A DNA stretch of 64,000 bases from Aestuariibacter sp. A3R04 (GCF_018860805.1 NZ_JAHKQR010000003.1:372001-436000), one strand, 5' to 3'. Counted from the first letter of the stretch, positions 25,669 through 35,062 are shown. Numbers and translations are program-made. Notes: generated by a model not told the origin, from the letters alone.

Positions 25669-27390
25669 TTAATTTTCATCGGTTCGGGCAAAACGCATTG
25701 CAGGGTTGTAGGGAGTGAAATTTTGGATCTCCCCACTGGCAGTAATCGCCTGAACAGAGCGCCAGTATTCCGGCCTCATCAAGTCACCGTGTAATGCTTT
25801 GAGTATATCCTTGAATTGTTTTTTTCCTAAAATAAAGTGCTCAAATTGTTCTGGGAATACATCGTCTGGCGCTACCGAGAGTGTGTCGAGGGCATAGGGG
25901 TCGTCGGATCGCGGAAGGGAACGGAAATTTCTGTCCTTCATCAGACATATTTCATCGTAATCGTAAAAGATAACCCTGCCATGGCGAGTAATACCGAAGT
26001 TTTTATGCAGCATGTCACCCGGAAAAATATTCGCCAGTGCGATCTGTTTAATACACAGGCCAAGCTCATCAATGGCGTTTTTGATCTTTTCTTCGTCTTT
26101 TTCCTGTTGGAGATACACGTTGAGTGGTGTCATTTTTCGCTCAATGTACAAGTGATGAATGATCAGCGTTTCATTGGTAATTGTCAGGCTGGATCCACAA
26201 CTGGCTTTGAGTTCTGCTAATAGCGACGGCGCGATGCGAGCCAGGGGAATGTGAAAGTTCACATATTCGTGAGTATCAGCCATACGGCCAACACGGTCTG
26301 ACAGTTTTACTAATTTGTAGCAGGCTTTGACATGGTCCCTAGTAATTTTTTTACTCTCGGCAAATTCGTCCCTTATAATTTTAAATACCACGCCGTATGA
26401 GGGGAGGTGGAACACCATCATAACCAATCCTTTGGTGCCGGGCGCGCGTTCAAACTCATCGGTACTGTTGTCTAGGTGTTGCAAAAAATTTCTGTAGAAA
26501 ACGGTTTTGCCGTGTTTGTGATGGCCCAGCGACATATACAGTTCAAAGTGCTTTTTGTTGGGCAGTAGTTCTTGAAGGAAGGCGGCTATTTCAGCGGGAT
26601 GTTGGGTATCGACCATGAAGTAACTGCGGGCAAAGCCGAAAATGACTGATAAATCCTGAGGATCGGTCAGCAGCGCATCAACATAAATTTCCTGTATTTC
26701 ATTAGTGTGTATTGAAATAACAAAGGGCAGCGTTTCATCTGGCATACAGATGCGGCCGATAAGGTACGCCGACTTACCGCGGTAAAAAACAGGTTTGAGC
26801 AATTCTGCACAACAAACGCTGGCCAATTGTTGAGTGTTTAGGCGTCGGCGCAATGCAGCTTCCAGATTTGCCATGTCTCGGGATTTGTTTTCAAATGGCT
26901 GTTTGAAGCGATAAATTTGAAAAATGGTTTCGTACATTTGTGCCACTGTGGTGGTGGTGTCAAAGCTGTTGATCACTTTTTCTCTGTCACGGCCTGCCAA
27001 AAAGCAACGGCTGGGAAGTAAAAACATGATGTTATCGTCGAAAGTAGTGTGTCGGAACACGCGGCCGATAATGGAATTGTAAAAAGTTTCAGCCAGTTCA
27101 AACTGAGGGTGTTGTTGGAGAAGCAGAGTAAAAGCGTCTTTTACCTCACGCCAAAACTCAGGATCGCGCAGGTTAATATGACATTGCTGATAGATATCCG
27201 AGACGGCCTCAGAGACGCATTTTTCATAGATGTGGATCCGGGATTGTGAGGCCGTCTGGGTAGCTTGCCACTCACCGTTTTCGAATCGCGCTTTGGCGCC
27301 TCGGGTAATGCGGGTGAACCAACGGTAACTTTTATCAAAGTGCGTGAGAATTTGAAATGCGATTTTTTTCGCTAAATCGGTGTTGGTCAT
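25669..27390 (-). CDS. aceK: Isocitrate dehydrogenase kinase/phosphatase AceK
   Basis: Bifunctional enzyme of about 573 residues that phosphorylates and dephosphorylates isocitrate dehydrogenase, sending carbon through the glyoxylate bypass. Visible landmarks are the ATP-binding loop APGTKGLVMMVFHLPSYGVV, the catalytic region DMLHKNFGITRHGRVIFYDYDE, and RNFRSLPRSDDPYALDT. ATG at 27390 is chosen over an in-frame TTG at 27405. In E. coli aceK follows aceBA; here aceB and aceA are not adjacent. Functionally it complements the methylcitrate cycle genes elsewhere in the window. Confidence 0.96.
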   Translation of the reverse strand: MTNTDLAKKIAFQILTHFDKSYRWFTRITRGAKARFENGEWQATQTASQSRIHIYEKCVSEAVSDIYQQCHINLRDPEFWREVKDAFTLLLQQHPQFELAETFYNSIIGRVFRHTTFDDNIMFLLPSRCFLAGRDREKVINSFDTTTTVAQMYETIFQIYRFKQPFENKSRDMANLEAALRRRLNTQQLASVCCAELLKPVFYRGKSAYLIGRICMPDETLPFVISIHTNEIQEIYVDALLTDPQDLSVIFGFARSYFMVDTQHPAEIAAFLQELLPNKKHFELYMSLGHHKHGKTVFYRNFLQHLDNSTDEFERAPGTKGLVMMVFHLPSYGVVFKIIRDEFAESKKITRDHVKACYKLVKLSDRVGRMADTHEYVNFHIPLARIAPSLLAELKASCGSSLTITNETLIIHHLYIERKMTPLNVYLQQEKDEEKIKNAIDELGLCIKQIALANIFPGDMLHKNFGITRHGRVIFYDYDEICLMKDRNFRSLPRSDDPYALDTLSVAPDDVFPEQFEHFILGKKQFKDILKALHGDLMRPEYWRSVQAITASGEIQNFTPYNPAMRFARTDEN

Positions 27391-27551
27391 GCTGTTACCC
27401 GGCAAATGTATCCCAGTAACAATAGCACAACCAATGTGGGTCGAGGGTTATTCCCGTGAATGTTCTGTATTGCCTGTGCTCATAAACGGGTCTCTACGGT
27501 CAGTGGGTATTCACATGCATAGTAACTAAATCACATTCCGGCGCAAAGGCG

Positions 27552-28091
27552 CTATAAAGCACCTTTTAATCTGGCCAGACCGAGGGCGTTGCAGGTGGTT
27601 GCATCCTGAATTTCCCCTTGTCTTATCATGTCATCCAATTGGCTCAACGGGATGCGATGGCACGTCAGGCCCTCTTCCTCCGGGTCTAGGCTTTGCTTTG
27701 TCATGGTGAGATCCCTGGCAATCCAGATGTGATATCCTTGGTTGCAAAATCCGTAGGCGAGATACTGGTAACCGATACACTCCAAGTGTTTGGCGATGAG
27801 CCCGGTTTCTTCCTGCAACTCACCTGCAGCAAGGGCTCGGGGGTCAATGTCGCTTTGTGTTTCCCACGTTCCCTGGGGAAATTCGAGCTGTCGTTTTTCT
27901 ACGGGGTAGCGATATTGCTCCACCATGTAAACATGGTCATTGTGCACGGGGATCACGACGGTGAAGTCAGGCTTTTCCATGACGCTATATAAACCCTGCT
28001 GCCCGCTTTCCCGCTCGATGGTGTCTTCCCTGATCCGCATCCACTTATTTTCGTAAACAACTTTACTGCTGAGTGTTTTGATTTCCGACAT
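27552..28091 (-). CDS. NUDIX hydrolase, ADP-ribose-pyrophosphatase-like
   Basis: A 179-residue NUDIX protein with the box GTWETQSDIDPRALAAGELQEETGL around residues 80-105. The box keeps the ELxEETG metal-binding core, but the usual Arg before EL is Gly. Upstream VIPVHNDHVYMVEQYRYPV matches the ADP-ribose/NudF-type subgroup, so hydrolysis of ADP-ribose or a similar nucleotide sugar is likely. ATG at 28091 is preferred over the longer frame because GAGAG precedes it. Confidence 0.82.
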   Translation of the reverse strand: MSEIKTLSSKVVYENKWMRIREDTIERESGQQGLYSVMEKPDFTVVIPVHNDHVYMVEQYRYPVEKRQLEFPQGTWETQSDIDPRALAAGELQEETGLIAKHLECIGYQYLAYGFCNQGYHIWIARDLTMTKQSLDPEEEGLTCHRIPLSQLDDMIRQGEIQDATTCNALGLARLKGAL

Positions 28092-28204
28092 AGTTTGCTC
28101 TCTTACACGTGGTTTAGTGGAACTCAACACTATTTAACAAGAACCAGGGACAAAAAGATACGCATGTACCCTATTGAAGTTAACTTTGTTTGGGGTATCT
28201 CATC

Positions 28205-28218
28205 TGACCAAATGGTCA
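28205..28218. promoter_or_regulatory. Dyad TGACCA-AA-TGGTCA upstream of a TonB receptor
   Basis: A perfect 6-2-6 inverted repeat between the NUDIX gene and the TonB receptor gene, typical in size of a repressor operator. The cognate regulator is unknown. Confidence 0.4.
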
Positions 28219-28262
28219 TTAAAATTTTATTACATGTTTAGACTTGTAGACGGCTATATTTC

Positions 28263-28278
28263 TGTGATTTACTTCACA
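28263..28278. promoter_or_regulatory. Consensus CRP-binding site
   Basis: TGTGATTTACTTCACA matches the CRP half-sites TGTGA-N6-TCACA at all ten defined positions. It lies about 150 bases before the TonB receptor start and 27 bases before GATAAT (28305-28310), a possible -10. This indicates control by carbon status. Confidence 0.65.
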
Positions 28279-28428
28279 AGTCAGCTATATGCAGGCCCAT
28301 TCAAGATAATAATACATCAACCTAGACTCACTGGCTTTCGCTGTGCACTGTGACAGAAAAAGATGAACTATCATCGGGTTGCCCCAGTGCAACTCATTCA
28401 AAGCAATTAACAACTCGGGATCACTATC

Positions 28429-30993
28429 ATGCAACAGGAAAAATGCACCCAACCAGCATTTAAACTTTCTATGGTTGCCGCAGCACTTATTGGCGCACCG
28501 CTTTCTCTTTTATCCACTACCGTCCTTGCTCAGGAACAAATCGCAGATGAAGATTTGGAAAAAATTCAGGTGGTGGGCTCCCGTCGTGTGGGGAGAACGG
28601 TAAATGATTCACCGGTGCCCATTGATATTATTGACGCCTCATCTATTGAAGCGACGGGTTTAACAGAAACTAATATGATTCTGAACAGCCTGCTGCCGAG
28701 CTTCAATTTTCCTCAGCCGTCTATCACCGATGGCACTGACCACGTCAGGCCGGCTCAACTGCGCGGTTTGGCTCCCGACCACACGTTGGTACTGGTGAAC
28801 GGTAAACGCCGACATACCAGTGCACTGCTGAATCTCAACGGTTCGGTAGGGCGCGGTTCTTCCGCCGTTGATTTAAATGCTATTCCTGCCAATGCCATCA
28901 AACGCATTGAAGTGTTGCGGGACGGTGCAGCGGCTCAATACGGTTCTGATGCCATTGCCGGTGTTATCAATATTGTTTTAAAAGACGCCAGTGAAGGCGG
29001 TGATGTATCGGTCACCTATGGTGCAAATGTCACAACCATGGATGGCGTACCTGATCTTGATAGTGTGAGTGTTGGTGACGACGGCAATCTGGATTTTACC
29101 ACAGGTTCAGATCGCTCTGTCACAGATGGTCAGACGGTGACTGTGCGCGGGAATATGGGTTTTGAGTGGGGGGCAGATGGTTTTGTCAATGTGTCTGCAG
29201 AATACCGCGACCGCGGGCAAGCAAACCGGGCCGACTTCGATCCACGGGAAAACTACGCCAGAGATGAGAATGGTGACGTGGATGAACGGGAATTAACAGT
29301 AAATCGCTATAATCATGTGTACGGCAACGGCGAAGTAGAAGATTATGCTGTGTTTATAAACGCCGGTAAATCCATTAATGATGAGGTTGAATTCTACAGT
29401 ACTGCAGGGTTCAGTCAGCGCGACTCTCTCGGTGGGGGCTTCTATCGCCGAGCCCAGGACGATCGAAATATTCTGTCGATCTATCCGGACGGTTTTTTAC
29501 CGTCAATTCAAACGGATATTACGGATATGTCGCTACTAGCGGGGATAAAAGGGTATGGTGATGTTTGGAATTACGATCTGTCTGTTACCCATGGTAGTAA
29601 TGAACTTGAATACAGTGTAGTCAATACACTGAACACCTCATTGGGCCCAACAAGCCCTACTCAATTTGATGCCGGTGCACTGGAATACACCACCACCATT
29701 GTGAATGCCGATGCGTCACGACTGGTAGATACTGGTGCTTTCTACAGTGAAATGAACTTCGCTATGGGAGCGGAATACCGCCACGAGGGGTACGAGATTA
29801 CGGCCGGTGAAGAAGGTTCATACATTCGGGGCGATTTTGGCCCTGGCGGTGCGGTAACCGATCCTTTGAACGGCCCCTTTGGTGCCGCGGGTTCTCAGGT
29901 TTTTCCTGGGTTTACACCAGAGTCAGCGGGCGACAATAGTCGTCATAACTACAGCTTCTACGTAGATGTTGAGGCGGATGTTCTTGAAAACTGGAACGTG
30001 GCGGTAGCGGGTCGATATGAAGATTATTCAGATTTTGGCAGTACATTTAACTGGAAAATGTCACATCGGGTAACCGTAACCGACGCCTTTGCATTGCGAG
30101 CATCAGTATCTACTGGTTTCCGCGCACCGTCGTTACAGCAGCAATACTTTACGTCTATTGCTACCGTGTTTGTTGATGGCGTGCCTACGGAAACCGGTAC
30201 TTTCGCTCCTTCTAGTGACGTCGCGCAAGCGCTTGGCAGCCCGGGTTTGGACGCGGAAGAGTCTGAAAACTACAGCGCCGGCTTTACGTATTCACCCAAC
30301 GCCGATTTTAATCTCACCGTGGATTTCTATCGCATTGATATTGACGACAGGATCGTGTTGTCGAACAACCTTTCAGGTGATGCCATTGAAGCGCTACTTG
30401 CAGGTACGGGGGCAAACCGCGCGCGCTTCTTCTTAAACGCGATTAACTCGCGTACAGAAGGGGTGGACATAGTGTCTACATATACATTAAACACCAACGA
30501 TTGGGGGGCGTTTAACTTCAATGCAGGTATCAACTTTAACGACAACGAAGTGACCGGAATTCTGGATGCTCCGGACGTGTTACAAGGGGCTGGCTTCGAC
30601 CAAAGTAACTTGTTTGACGATGTCGAACTGCGTCGGTTTGAAACCAGTTCTCCAGATAGCAAGATAAATCTGGGCGTAACTTGGAATTACGATCGTTATA
30701 CTACTACGCTGCGCACAACGCGCTATGGTGAAGTAGAAGATCCGTCGTCAATAGAAGCGAGAAATGAAATCATCCCTTCAGAATGGGTAACCGATCTTGA
30801 CGTTCGCATTGCACTTACCGACGGACTGAGTGTTTCGATAGGGGCAAACAACCTGTTTGATGTATACCCAGAGGCCACCCGGAACAATGTGGAAGATGTG
30901 ACAACCTTCTCCAACATTTTCCCATACTCGGGCTTTTCGGCATTTGGTTTCACTGGTCGCTATGTCTACGGAAAGGTGAGTTACGTTTTCTGA
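28429..30993 (+). CDS. TonB-dependent outer-membrane receptor
   Basis: An 854-residue receptor. A signal peptide is cut after about VLAQ (residue 35), then a TonB-box-like IQVVGSRRVGR and the plug domain (about 45-180) with PAQLRGLAPDHTLVLVNGKRR and IERIEV-like IKRIEVLRDGAAAQYGSDA. A 22-strand barrel ends in the aromatic KVSYVF. The type is widespread in Alteromonadales and takes up iron complexes, cofactors or oligosaccharides. With a CRP site and no siderophore genes nearby, a carbon substrate is the better guess. It is a single-gene unit with its own terminator. Confidence 0.9.
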   Translation: MQQEKCTQPAFKLSMVAAALIGAPLSLLSTTVLAQEQIADEDLEKIQVVGSRRVGRTVNDSPVPIDIIDASSIEATGLTETNMILNSLLPSFNFPQPSITDGTDHVRPAQLRGLAPDHTLVLVNGKRRHTSALLNLNGSVGRGSSAVDLNAIPANAIKRIEVLRDGAAAQYGSDAIAGVINIVLKDASEGGDVSVTYGANVTTMDGVPDLDSVSVGDDGNLDFTTGSDRSVTDGQTVTVRGNMGFEWGADGFVNVSAEYRDRGQANRADFDPRENYARDENGDVDERELTVNRYNHVYGNGEVEDYAVFINAGKSINDEVEFYSTAGFSQRDSLGGGFYRRAQDDRNILSIYPDGFLPSIQTDITDMSLLAGIKGYGDVWNYDLSVTHGSNELEYSVVNTLNTSLGPTSPTQFDAGALEYTTTIVNADASRLVDTGAFYSEMNFAMGAEYRHEGYEITAGEEGSYIRGDFGPGGAVTDPLNGPFGAAGSQVFPGFTPESAGDNSRHNYSFYVDVEADVLENWNVAVAGRYEDYSDFGSTFNWKMSHRVTVTDAFALRASVSTGFRAPSLQQQYFTSIATVFVDGVPTETGTFAPSSDVAQALGSPGLDAEESENYSAGFTYSPNADFNLTVDFYRIDIDDRIVLSNNLSGDAIEALLAGTGANRARFFLNAINSRTEGVDIVSTYTLNTNDWGAFNFNAGINFNDNEVTGILDAPDVLQGAGFDQSNLFDDVELRRFETSSPDSKINLGVTWNYDRYTTTLRTTRYGEVEDPSSIEARNEIIPSEWVTDLDVRIALTDGLSVSIGANNLFDVYPEATRNNVEDVTTFSNIFPYSGFSAFGFTGRYVYGKVSYVF

Positions 30994-31013
30994 TTGTGGC
31001 CTGGCATAAATGT

Positions 31014-31040
31014 AAAACGGAGCACTGTGCTCCGTTTTTT
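31014..31040 (+). terminator. Terminator of the TonB receptor gene
   Basis: ACGGAGCA with TGCTCCGT forms an 8-bp stem with a tight loop, followed by a run of six T, about 20 bases past the stop. Confidence 0.85.
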
Positions 31041-31342
31041 GTACCTGTGCCGCTCCCAGATTTTATCACGTGTATATGCAGACTCGATTTTGAGCTGGGG
31101 GAATAGATACGGGTGACAACACTGCATGTTTATAAGTACTAAATATCAGATCAAAAAAACCTCAAGATGTGGTAATATTCACGTTGAAAAGGAATTAAAA
31201 TAAAAACAACAAGTAAATCAAAAGGTTAAGTTTGTCAGAGCCGTACAGGTCACACTGACAATGTAATGCCGCGACAGTGAAAAAACATCGTAGCAACGCG
31301 CAGAGACATTGGTTTTACGTTTCTGCCGGGTAGCTGAATGCA
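31041..31342. other. Intergenic stretch with no recognised gene
   Basis: About 300 AT-rich bases between the receptor terminator and the thr control region. I see no open frame with a ribosome site, no tRNA and no clear repeat. A small RNA cannot be excluded. Confidence 0.4.
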
Positions 31343-31348
31343 TATAAT
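31343..31348 (+). promoter_or_regulatory. Consensus -10 TATAAT, candidate distal thr promoter
   Basis: A perfect TATAAT lies about 95 bases before the thr leader peptide, but the -35 region (TTTCTG at 31320-31325, 17-base spacing) is poor. Confidence 0.4.
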
Positions 31349-31405
31349 GATGGTTATGGGGGAAGTAATAATTTCACTTGTCCTGAAAATAACCCTTATT
31401 GCCGG

Positions 31406-31434
31406 TTGACATATAGACGTCTATACGGCAAATT
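31406..31434 (+). promoter_or_regulatory. Candidate proximal thr promoter
   Basis: A perfect -35 TTGACA (31406-31411) and a weak -10 CAAATT (31429-31434) are spaced by 17 bases. Transcription would begin at or very near the leader-peptide ATG. The spacer is occupied by a 14-bp palindrome with a MetJ-type box. Confidence 0.4.
31407..31430. promoter_or_regulatory. MetJ-like met-box array before the thr operon
   Basis: The central 8-mer AGACGTCT (31415-31422) is identical to the MetJ met-box consensus. The adjoining 8-mers on both sides (31407-31414 and 31423-31430) each match it at five of eight positions. The core lies in the perfect palindrome TATAGACGTCTATA (31412-31425). Confidence 0.5.
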
Positions 31435-31440
31435 AAAGTC

Positions 31441-31509
31441 ATGAATAGAGTGATTCGCACCACCAGCACGATGATTATTACCACCTCTTGGAGGGCGGTC
31501 GCTGGCTAG
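31441..31509 (+). CDS. thrL: thr operon leader peptide
   Basis: A 22-codon frame reading MNRVIRTTSTMIITTSWR followed by AVAG and a stop. Five Thr and three Ile codons lie within residues 5-15, the two amino acids that control threonine attenuation in enterobacteria. It precedes an attenuator terminator and thrA. No strong ribosome site is visible before the ATG; a GTG at 31450 is an alternative start. Confidence 0.8.
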   Translation: MNRVIRTTSTMIITTSWRAVAG

Positions 31510-31567
31510 TGCGCAAATTGCAATCAGACATCGAAAGCCCGCCCTGAAAAAGAGCGGGTTTTTTTTT
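31492..31567 (+). terminator. thr attenuator with competing antiterminator pairing
   Basis: CCCGCCCT (31538-31545) and AGAGCGGG (31551-31558) form an 8-bp stem with one mismatch, loop GAAAA and nine T, giving the terminator. AGGGCGG in the end of the leader-peptide frame (31492-31498) is exactly complementary to CCGCCCT (31539-31545), giving the alternative pairing expected when the ribosome stalls on Thr or Ile codons. Confidence 0.85.
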
Positions 31568-31615
31568 ACGCAAATTTCTGCAGATGTAGCAAAATAAAAC
31601 CGAAAGGAGCATTAC

Positions 31616-34081
31616 ATGAAAGTCTTAAAGTTTGGTGGATCTTCTCTGGCCGACGCCCCCCGTTATTTGCGCGTGACCGAGATTAGTATGACCACCCACC
31701 AAACCGATGGCGCGGCAGTAGTGCTCTCCGCGCCAAAGGGAGTGACCAATGCCTTGTCGCTTCTGTGTGAGCAAGCCGCTGCTGGCGAAGATTACCAGCC
31801 GTTATTTGAAAAGTTGGATCAAACTGTTCACGGCATTGCTGATGAGTTAAATACCACACTGGATAATTTTGCTCACGACCGTGTCACTGCATTTATCGCC
31901 ACTCGTCTTTCTGCTCTCAGGCAACAACTGGAAGGCATTAAGTTGTTGGGAACGGCACCGGACTCAGTATCGGCAAGTATTTTAAGTATTGGCGAATATA
32001 TCAGCGTAACTCTATTTAGCGCTATTTTAGATACCAAGGGAATTGCAAACCAGATACTAGACCCTGTGGACTATGTGTTGGCCCATGGCGACTATCTAGA
32101 CTCCATAGCCGATGTTGCCATGAGTAAGGCGCGTTTCAGTGAAGTGGTTAATGATGGCTCGGTGTTTCTCATTATGCCGGGTTTTGTTGCCGTTAATGAG
32201 GAGGGTGAGAAAGTTACCTTAGGTCGCAACGGTTCTGATTACTCCGCTGCTATTCTCGCTGCGTGTATCGAAGCTGACTGTTGTGAAATATGGACCGATG
32301 TAGACGGGGTATACAACGCAGATCCGAATCAGGTAGAAGGAGCGGTTCTCCTGGACAAGCTAACGTATCAGGAAGCGATGGAGTTGTCTTATTTTGGCGC
32401 CAAAGTGTTGCATCCAAAAACCATTGGTCCCATCGCCCAACACCATATTCCCTGTTTAATTCGAAATACTCTGAACCCTGCTGCGCCAGGCACGTTGATC
32501 AGTAACGAGGCCAGTGAGAAATGGACGTCTGTGAAGGGCATTTCTCAGCTCGACAATATCACTATGTTCAACGTGGCTGGCCCCGGATTGAAAGGCATGG
32601 TGGGAATGGCAAGCCGGGTATTTGAGGTTATGAGTAATGCAAATATTTCCATAAGCCTAATTACTCAGTCGAGCTCGGAATATAGCATTAGTTTTTGTAT
32701 TCAGGAAAAGGACGCTGTGCGAGCCCAGTCGCTACTCGAGGATGCTTTTGCTCTGGAACTGCAAAACCAGTTACTCGATCAAATTGAAGTGCGTTCTGAT
32801 TTAGCCATTGTTACCCTTGTTGGCGATGGCATGCGTCACACTAAAGGTTTGGCAGCGCGGTTCTTTTCTTCACTCGCCCAGGCCCGGGTAAATAACGTTG
32901 CCATCGCACAGGGGTCATCAGAGCGTTCTATTTCAACGGTCATTGAAGCCAAAAAGGCGAAGAAAGCTGTGAAGGTTATTCACCAGAACTTCTTTTCAGA
33001 TCGTCATACCATCGATGTTTTTTTGGTGGGATGTGGCAATGTAGGTACAGAATTGCTTAGTCAGATTGCCCGTCAGCAACCCGCGTTGCTCAAGCGTAAT
33101 ATTCAGCTGCGTGTATACGGTATTGCCAACAGTCGCACGTTGCTACTCGATTCAAAAGGCATCGATGTGAATGGCGATTGGAAAACTTCACTTCAAGAGG
33201 CATCGGATACCTTTTCTATTTCGCGGCTAAAGGCTTTTGTCAACGACAACAGTCTGGTGAATCCGGTTATTGTGGACTGTACCAGTCACGAGTCTGTTGC
33301 TGCTCAGTATGTAGATATGATGGAAGAAGGCTTCCATGTGGTTACGCCGAATAAAAAAGCTAACACCGACACCATGGCTTATTATCGTCAGTTGCGCAAA
33401 ACCGCGCAGAGTACGAATCGACAGTATCTTTATGAAACAACAGTAGGGGCGGGGTTGCCCGTTATAGACAACCTGCAAAAATTGTTTGCCGCCGGTGACG
33501 TATTGCACCGGTTTGAAGGTATTCTCTCCGGTAGCTTGTCCTATGTATTTGGCAAGTTGGAAGAAGGCATGAGTTTGTCTGAAGCAACGTCTGCGGCAAA
33601 GGAAAACGGCTATACAGAGCCTGATCCGAGAGATGATTTGAGTGGCATGGACGTGGCGCGTAAACTCCTTATTATGGCTCGTGAGGCTGGGCTGTCGCTG
33701 GAATTGTCTGATATTGAAATTGAGTCTGTACTCCCAGAAGGATTTGCTGAAGGCGCCTCAATTGAAGCGTTCATGCAACAATTACCAACCCTTGATGCCG
33801 CTTTCGGTGAACGGATAAACGCCGCTCAGGCGAATAACAGTGTACTGCGCTATATCGGCAGTATTGAAGGTGATAAATGCAAAGTAACCATTCAGGCGGT
33901 GCCGGTGAATCATCCGTTAGCTGCAGTGAAAGACGGCGAAAACGCGCTGGCTATCAACAGTGATTATTATCAGCCCATTCCTTATGTAATTCGGGGTTAT
34001 GGAGCTGGTGGAACAGTAACCGCGGCGGGTGTTTTTGCGGATATCCTTCGCACTATGCCCTGGAAGCAAATGGCGGGATAA
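31616..34081 (+). CDS. thrA: Bifunctional aspartokinase I / homoserine dehydrogenase I
   Basis: An 821-residue fusion that starts and branches the aspartate pathway. It phosphorylates aspartate and reduces aspartate semialdehyde to homoserine, for threonine and methionine. The kinase part (1-290) opens with KVLKFGGSSLADA and has GRNGSDYSAAIL. Two ACT regulatory segments lie at about 310-455. The dehydrogenase part begins with VFLVGCGNVGTELL near 465 and has TPNKKANTD, ETTVGAGLPVI and GILSGSLSYVF. AGGAG precedes the ATG. It is the first structural gene of thrABC. Confidence 0.97.
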   Translation: MKVLKFGGSSLADAPRYLRVTEISMTTHQTDGAAVVLSAPKGVTNALSLLCEQAAAGEDYQPLFEKLDQTVHGIADELNTTLDNFAHDRVTAFIATRLSALRQQLEGIKLLGTAPDSVSASILSIGEYISVTLFSAILDTKGIANQILDPVDYVLAHGDYLDSIADVAMSKARFSEVVNDGSVFLIMPGFVAVNEEGEKVTLGRNGSDYSAAILAACIEADCCEIWTDVDGVYNADPNQVEGAVLLDKLTYQEAMELSYFGAKVLHPKTIGPIAQHHIPCLIRNTLNPAAPGTLISNEASEKWTSVKGISQLDNITMFNVAGPGLKGMVGMASRVFEVMSNANISISLITQSSSEYSISFCIQEKDAVRAQSLLEDAFALELQNQLLDQIEVRSDLAIVTLVGDGMRHTKGLAARFFSSLAQARVNNVAIAQGSSERSISTVIEAKKAKKAVKVIHQNFFSDRHTIDVFLVGCGNVGTELLSQIARQQPALLKRNIQLRVYGIANSRTLLLDSKGIDVNGDWKTSLQEASDTFSISRLKAFVNDNSLVNPVIVDCTSHESVAAQYVDMMEEGFHVVTPNKKANTDTMAYYRQLRKTAQSTNRQYLYETTVGAGLPVIDNLQKLFAAGDVLHRFEGILSGSLSYVFGKLEEGMSLSEATSAAKENGYTEPDPRDDLSGMDVARKLLIMAREAGLSLELSDIEIESVLPEGFAEGASIEAFMQQLPTLDAAFGERINAAQANNSVLRYIGSIEGDKCKVTIQAVPVNHPLAAVKDGENALAINSDYYQPIPYVIRGYGAGGTVTAAGVFADILRTMPWKQMAG

Positions 34082-34086
34082 CATCG

Positions 34087-35052
34087 ATGAGCAGTAATAG
34101 TATTACCCGGGTTTTTGCTCCGGTATCAATAGGAAATGTCAGTTTGGGGTTCGATGTTCTGGGAGCAGCCCTGATACCAGTTGATGGCAGTGAGTTTGGC
34201 GATGTAGTGGAAGTAAAAGACGCCGATACTTTTTCGCTTCATACTACGGGGGCTTTTGCCCATAAATTGCCACCGGGCACAGATAATAATATCGTAACCT
34301 TATGCTATGCGCACTTTCTCGAAGCTCTGGTGAAGGTGGGCAAGCCCACACGTCACGTGGCCATGACGCTGCATAAAAACCTGCCAATTGGCAGTGGCCT
34401 GGGGTCTAGTGCCAGTTCAATTGTTGCAGCACTACACGCATTGAACGTTCACTTTGACGAGCCTTTCGACAACAACACTATGTTGCTTATGATGGGAGAA
34501 ATGGAGGGGCAAATCAGTGGTAGTATCCACTACGACAACGTGGCGCCATGTTATTTCGGCGGTATGACGTTAATGACAGGCCAGGAAGAACAGGTTGCTA
34601 TTCAGTTGCCGGTTGTCGATAGTTGGTATTGGGTCATTTGTTATTCTGGAATCAGTGTGTCTACAGCTGCGGCACGGGATGCGCTGCCCAAAAAGGTGGA
34701 AATGGCTGATGCTCTGACCTTTGGTCGCCAATTGGGCGTGTTTACTCACGCACTACACTGTGGAGACCACGCGCTTGCGGCCAGTGTAATGCACGATGTT
34801 ATTGCTGAACCGTACCGAAAAGCGCTCTTGCCTGGTTTTGATGAAGCCAGGGCGTTCAGTATGAGAAACGGGGGGCTGGCCTTTGGTATATCCGGCTCCG
34901 GGCCGACTGTGTTTGCCGTGTGCGATGATGCTGAAAAAGCTGAAGCGATTCGTCAGTGGTTACAACGCAATTACGTACAAAATGAAGATGGCTTTAGCCA
35001 CGTTTGTCGCATACCACACCGCGGTGTGGTTGAGCAGCAAGTAAAAGAATAA
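34087..35052 (+). CDS. thrB: Homoserine kinase
   Basis: GHMP-family kinase of 321 residues that phosphorylates homoserine. The ATP-binding motif LPIGSGLGSSASSIVAAL is near residues 98-115, the N-terminal substrate segment is FAPVSIGNVSLGFDVLG, and the C-terminal glycine motif is FGISGSGPTVFAV. It starts five bases after thrA. Confidence 0.97.
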   Translation: MSSNSITRVFAPVSIGNVSLGFDVLGAALIPVDGSEFGDVVEVKDADTFSLHTTGAFAHKLPPGTDNNIVTLCYAHFLEALVKVGKPTRHVAMTLHKNLPIGSGLGSSASSIVAALHALNVHFDEPFDNNTMLLMMGEMEGQISGSIHYDNVAPCYFGGMTLMTGQEEQVAIQLPVVDSWYWVICYSGISVSTAAARDALPKKVEMADALTFGRQLGVFTHALHCGDHALAASVMHDVIAEPYRKALLPGFDEARAFSMRNGGLAFGISGSGPTVFAVCDDAEKAEAIRQWLQRNYVQNEDGFSHVCRIPHRGVVEQQVKE

Positions 35053-35062
35053 GGTAAGTTAA

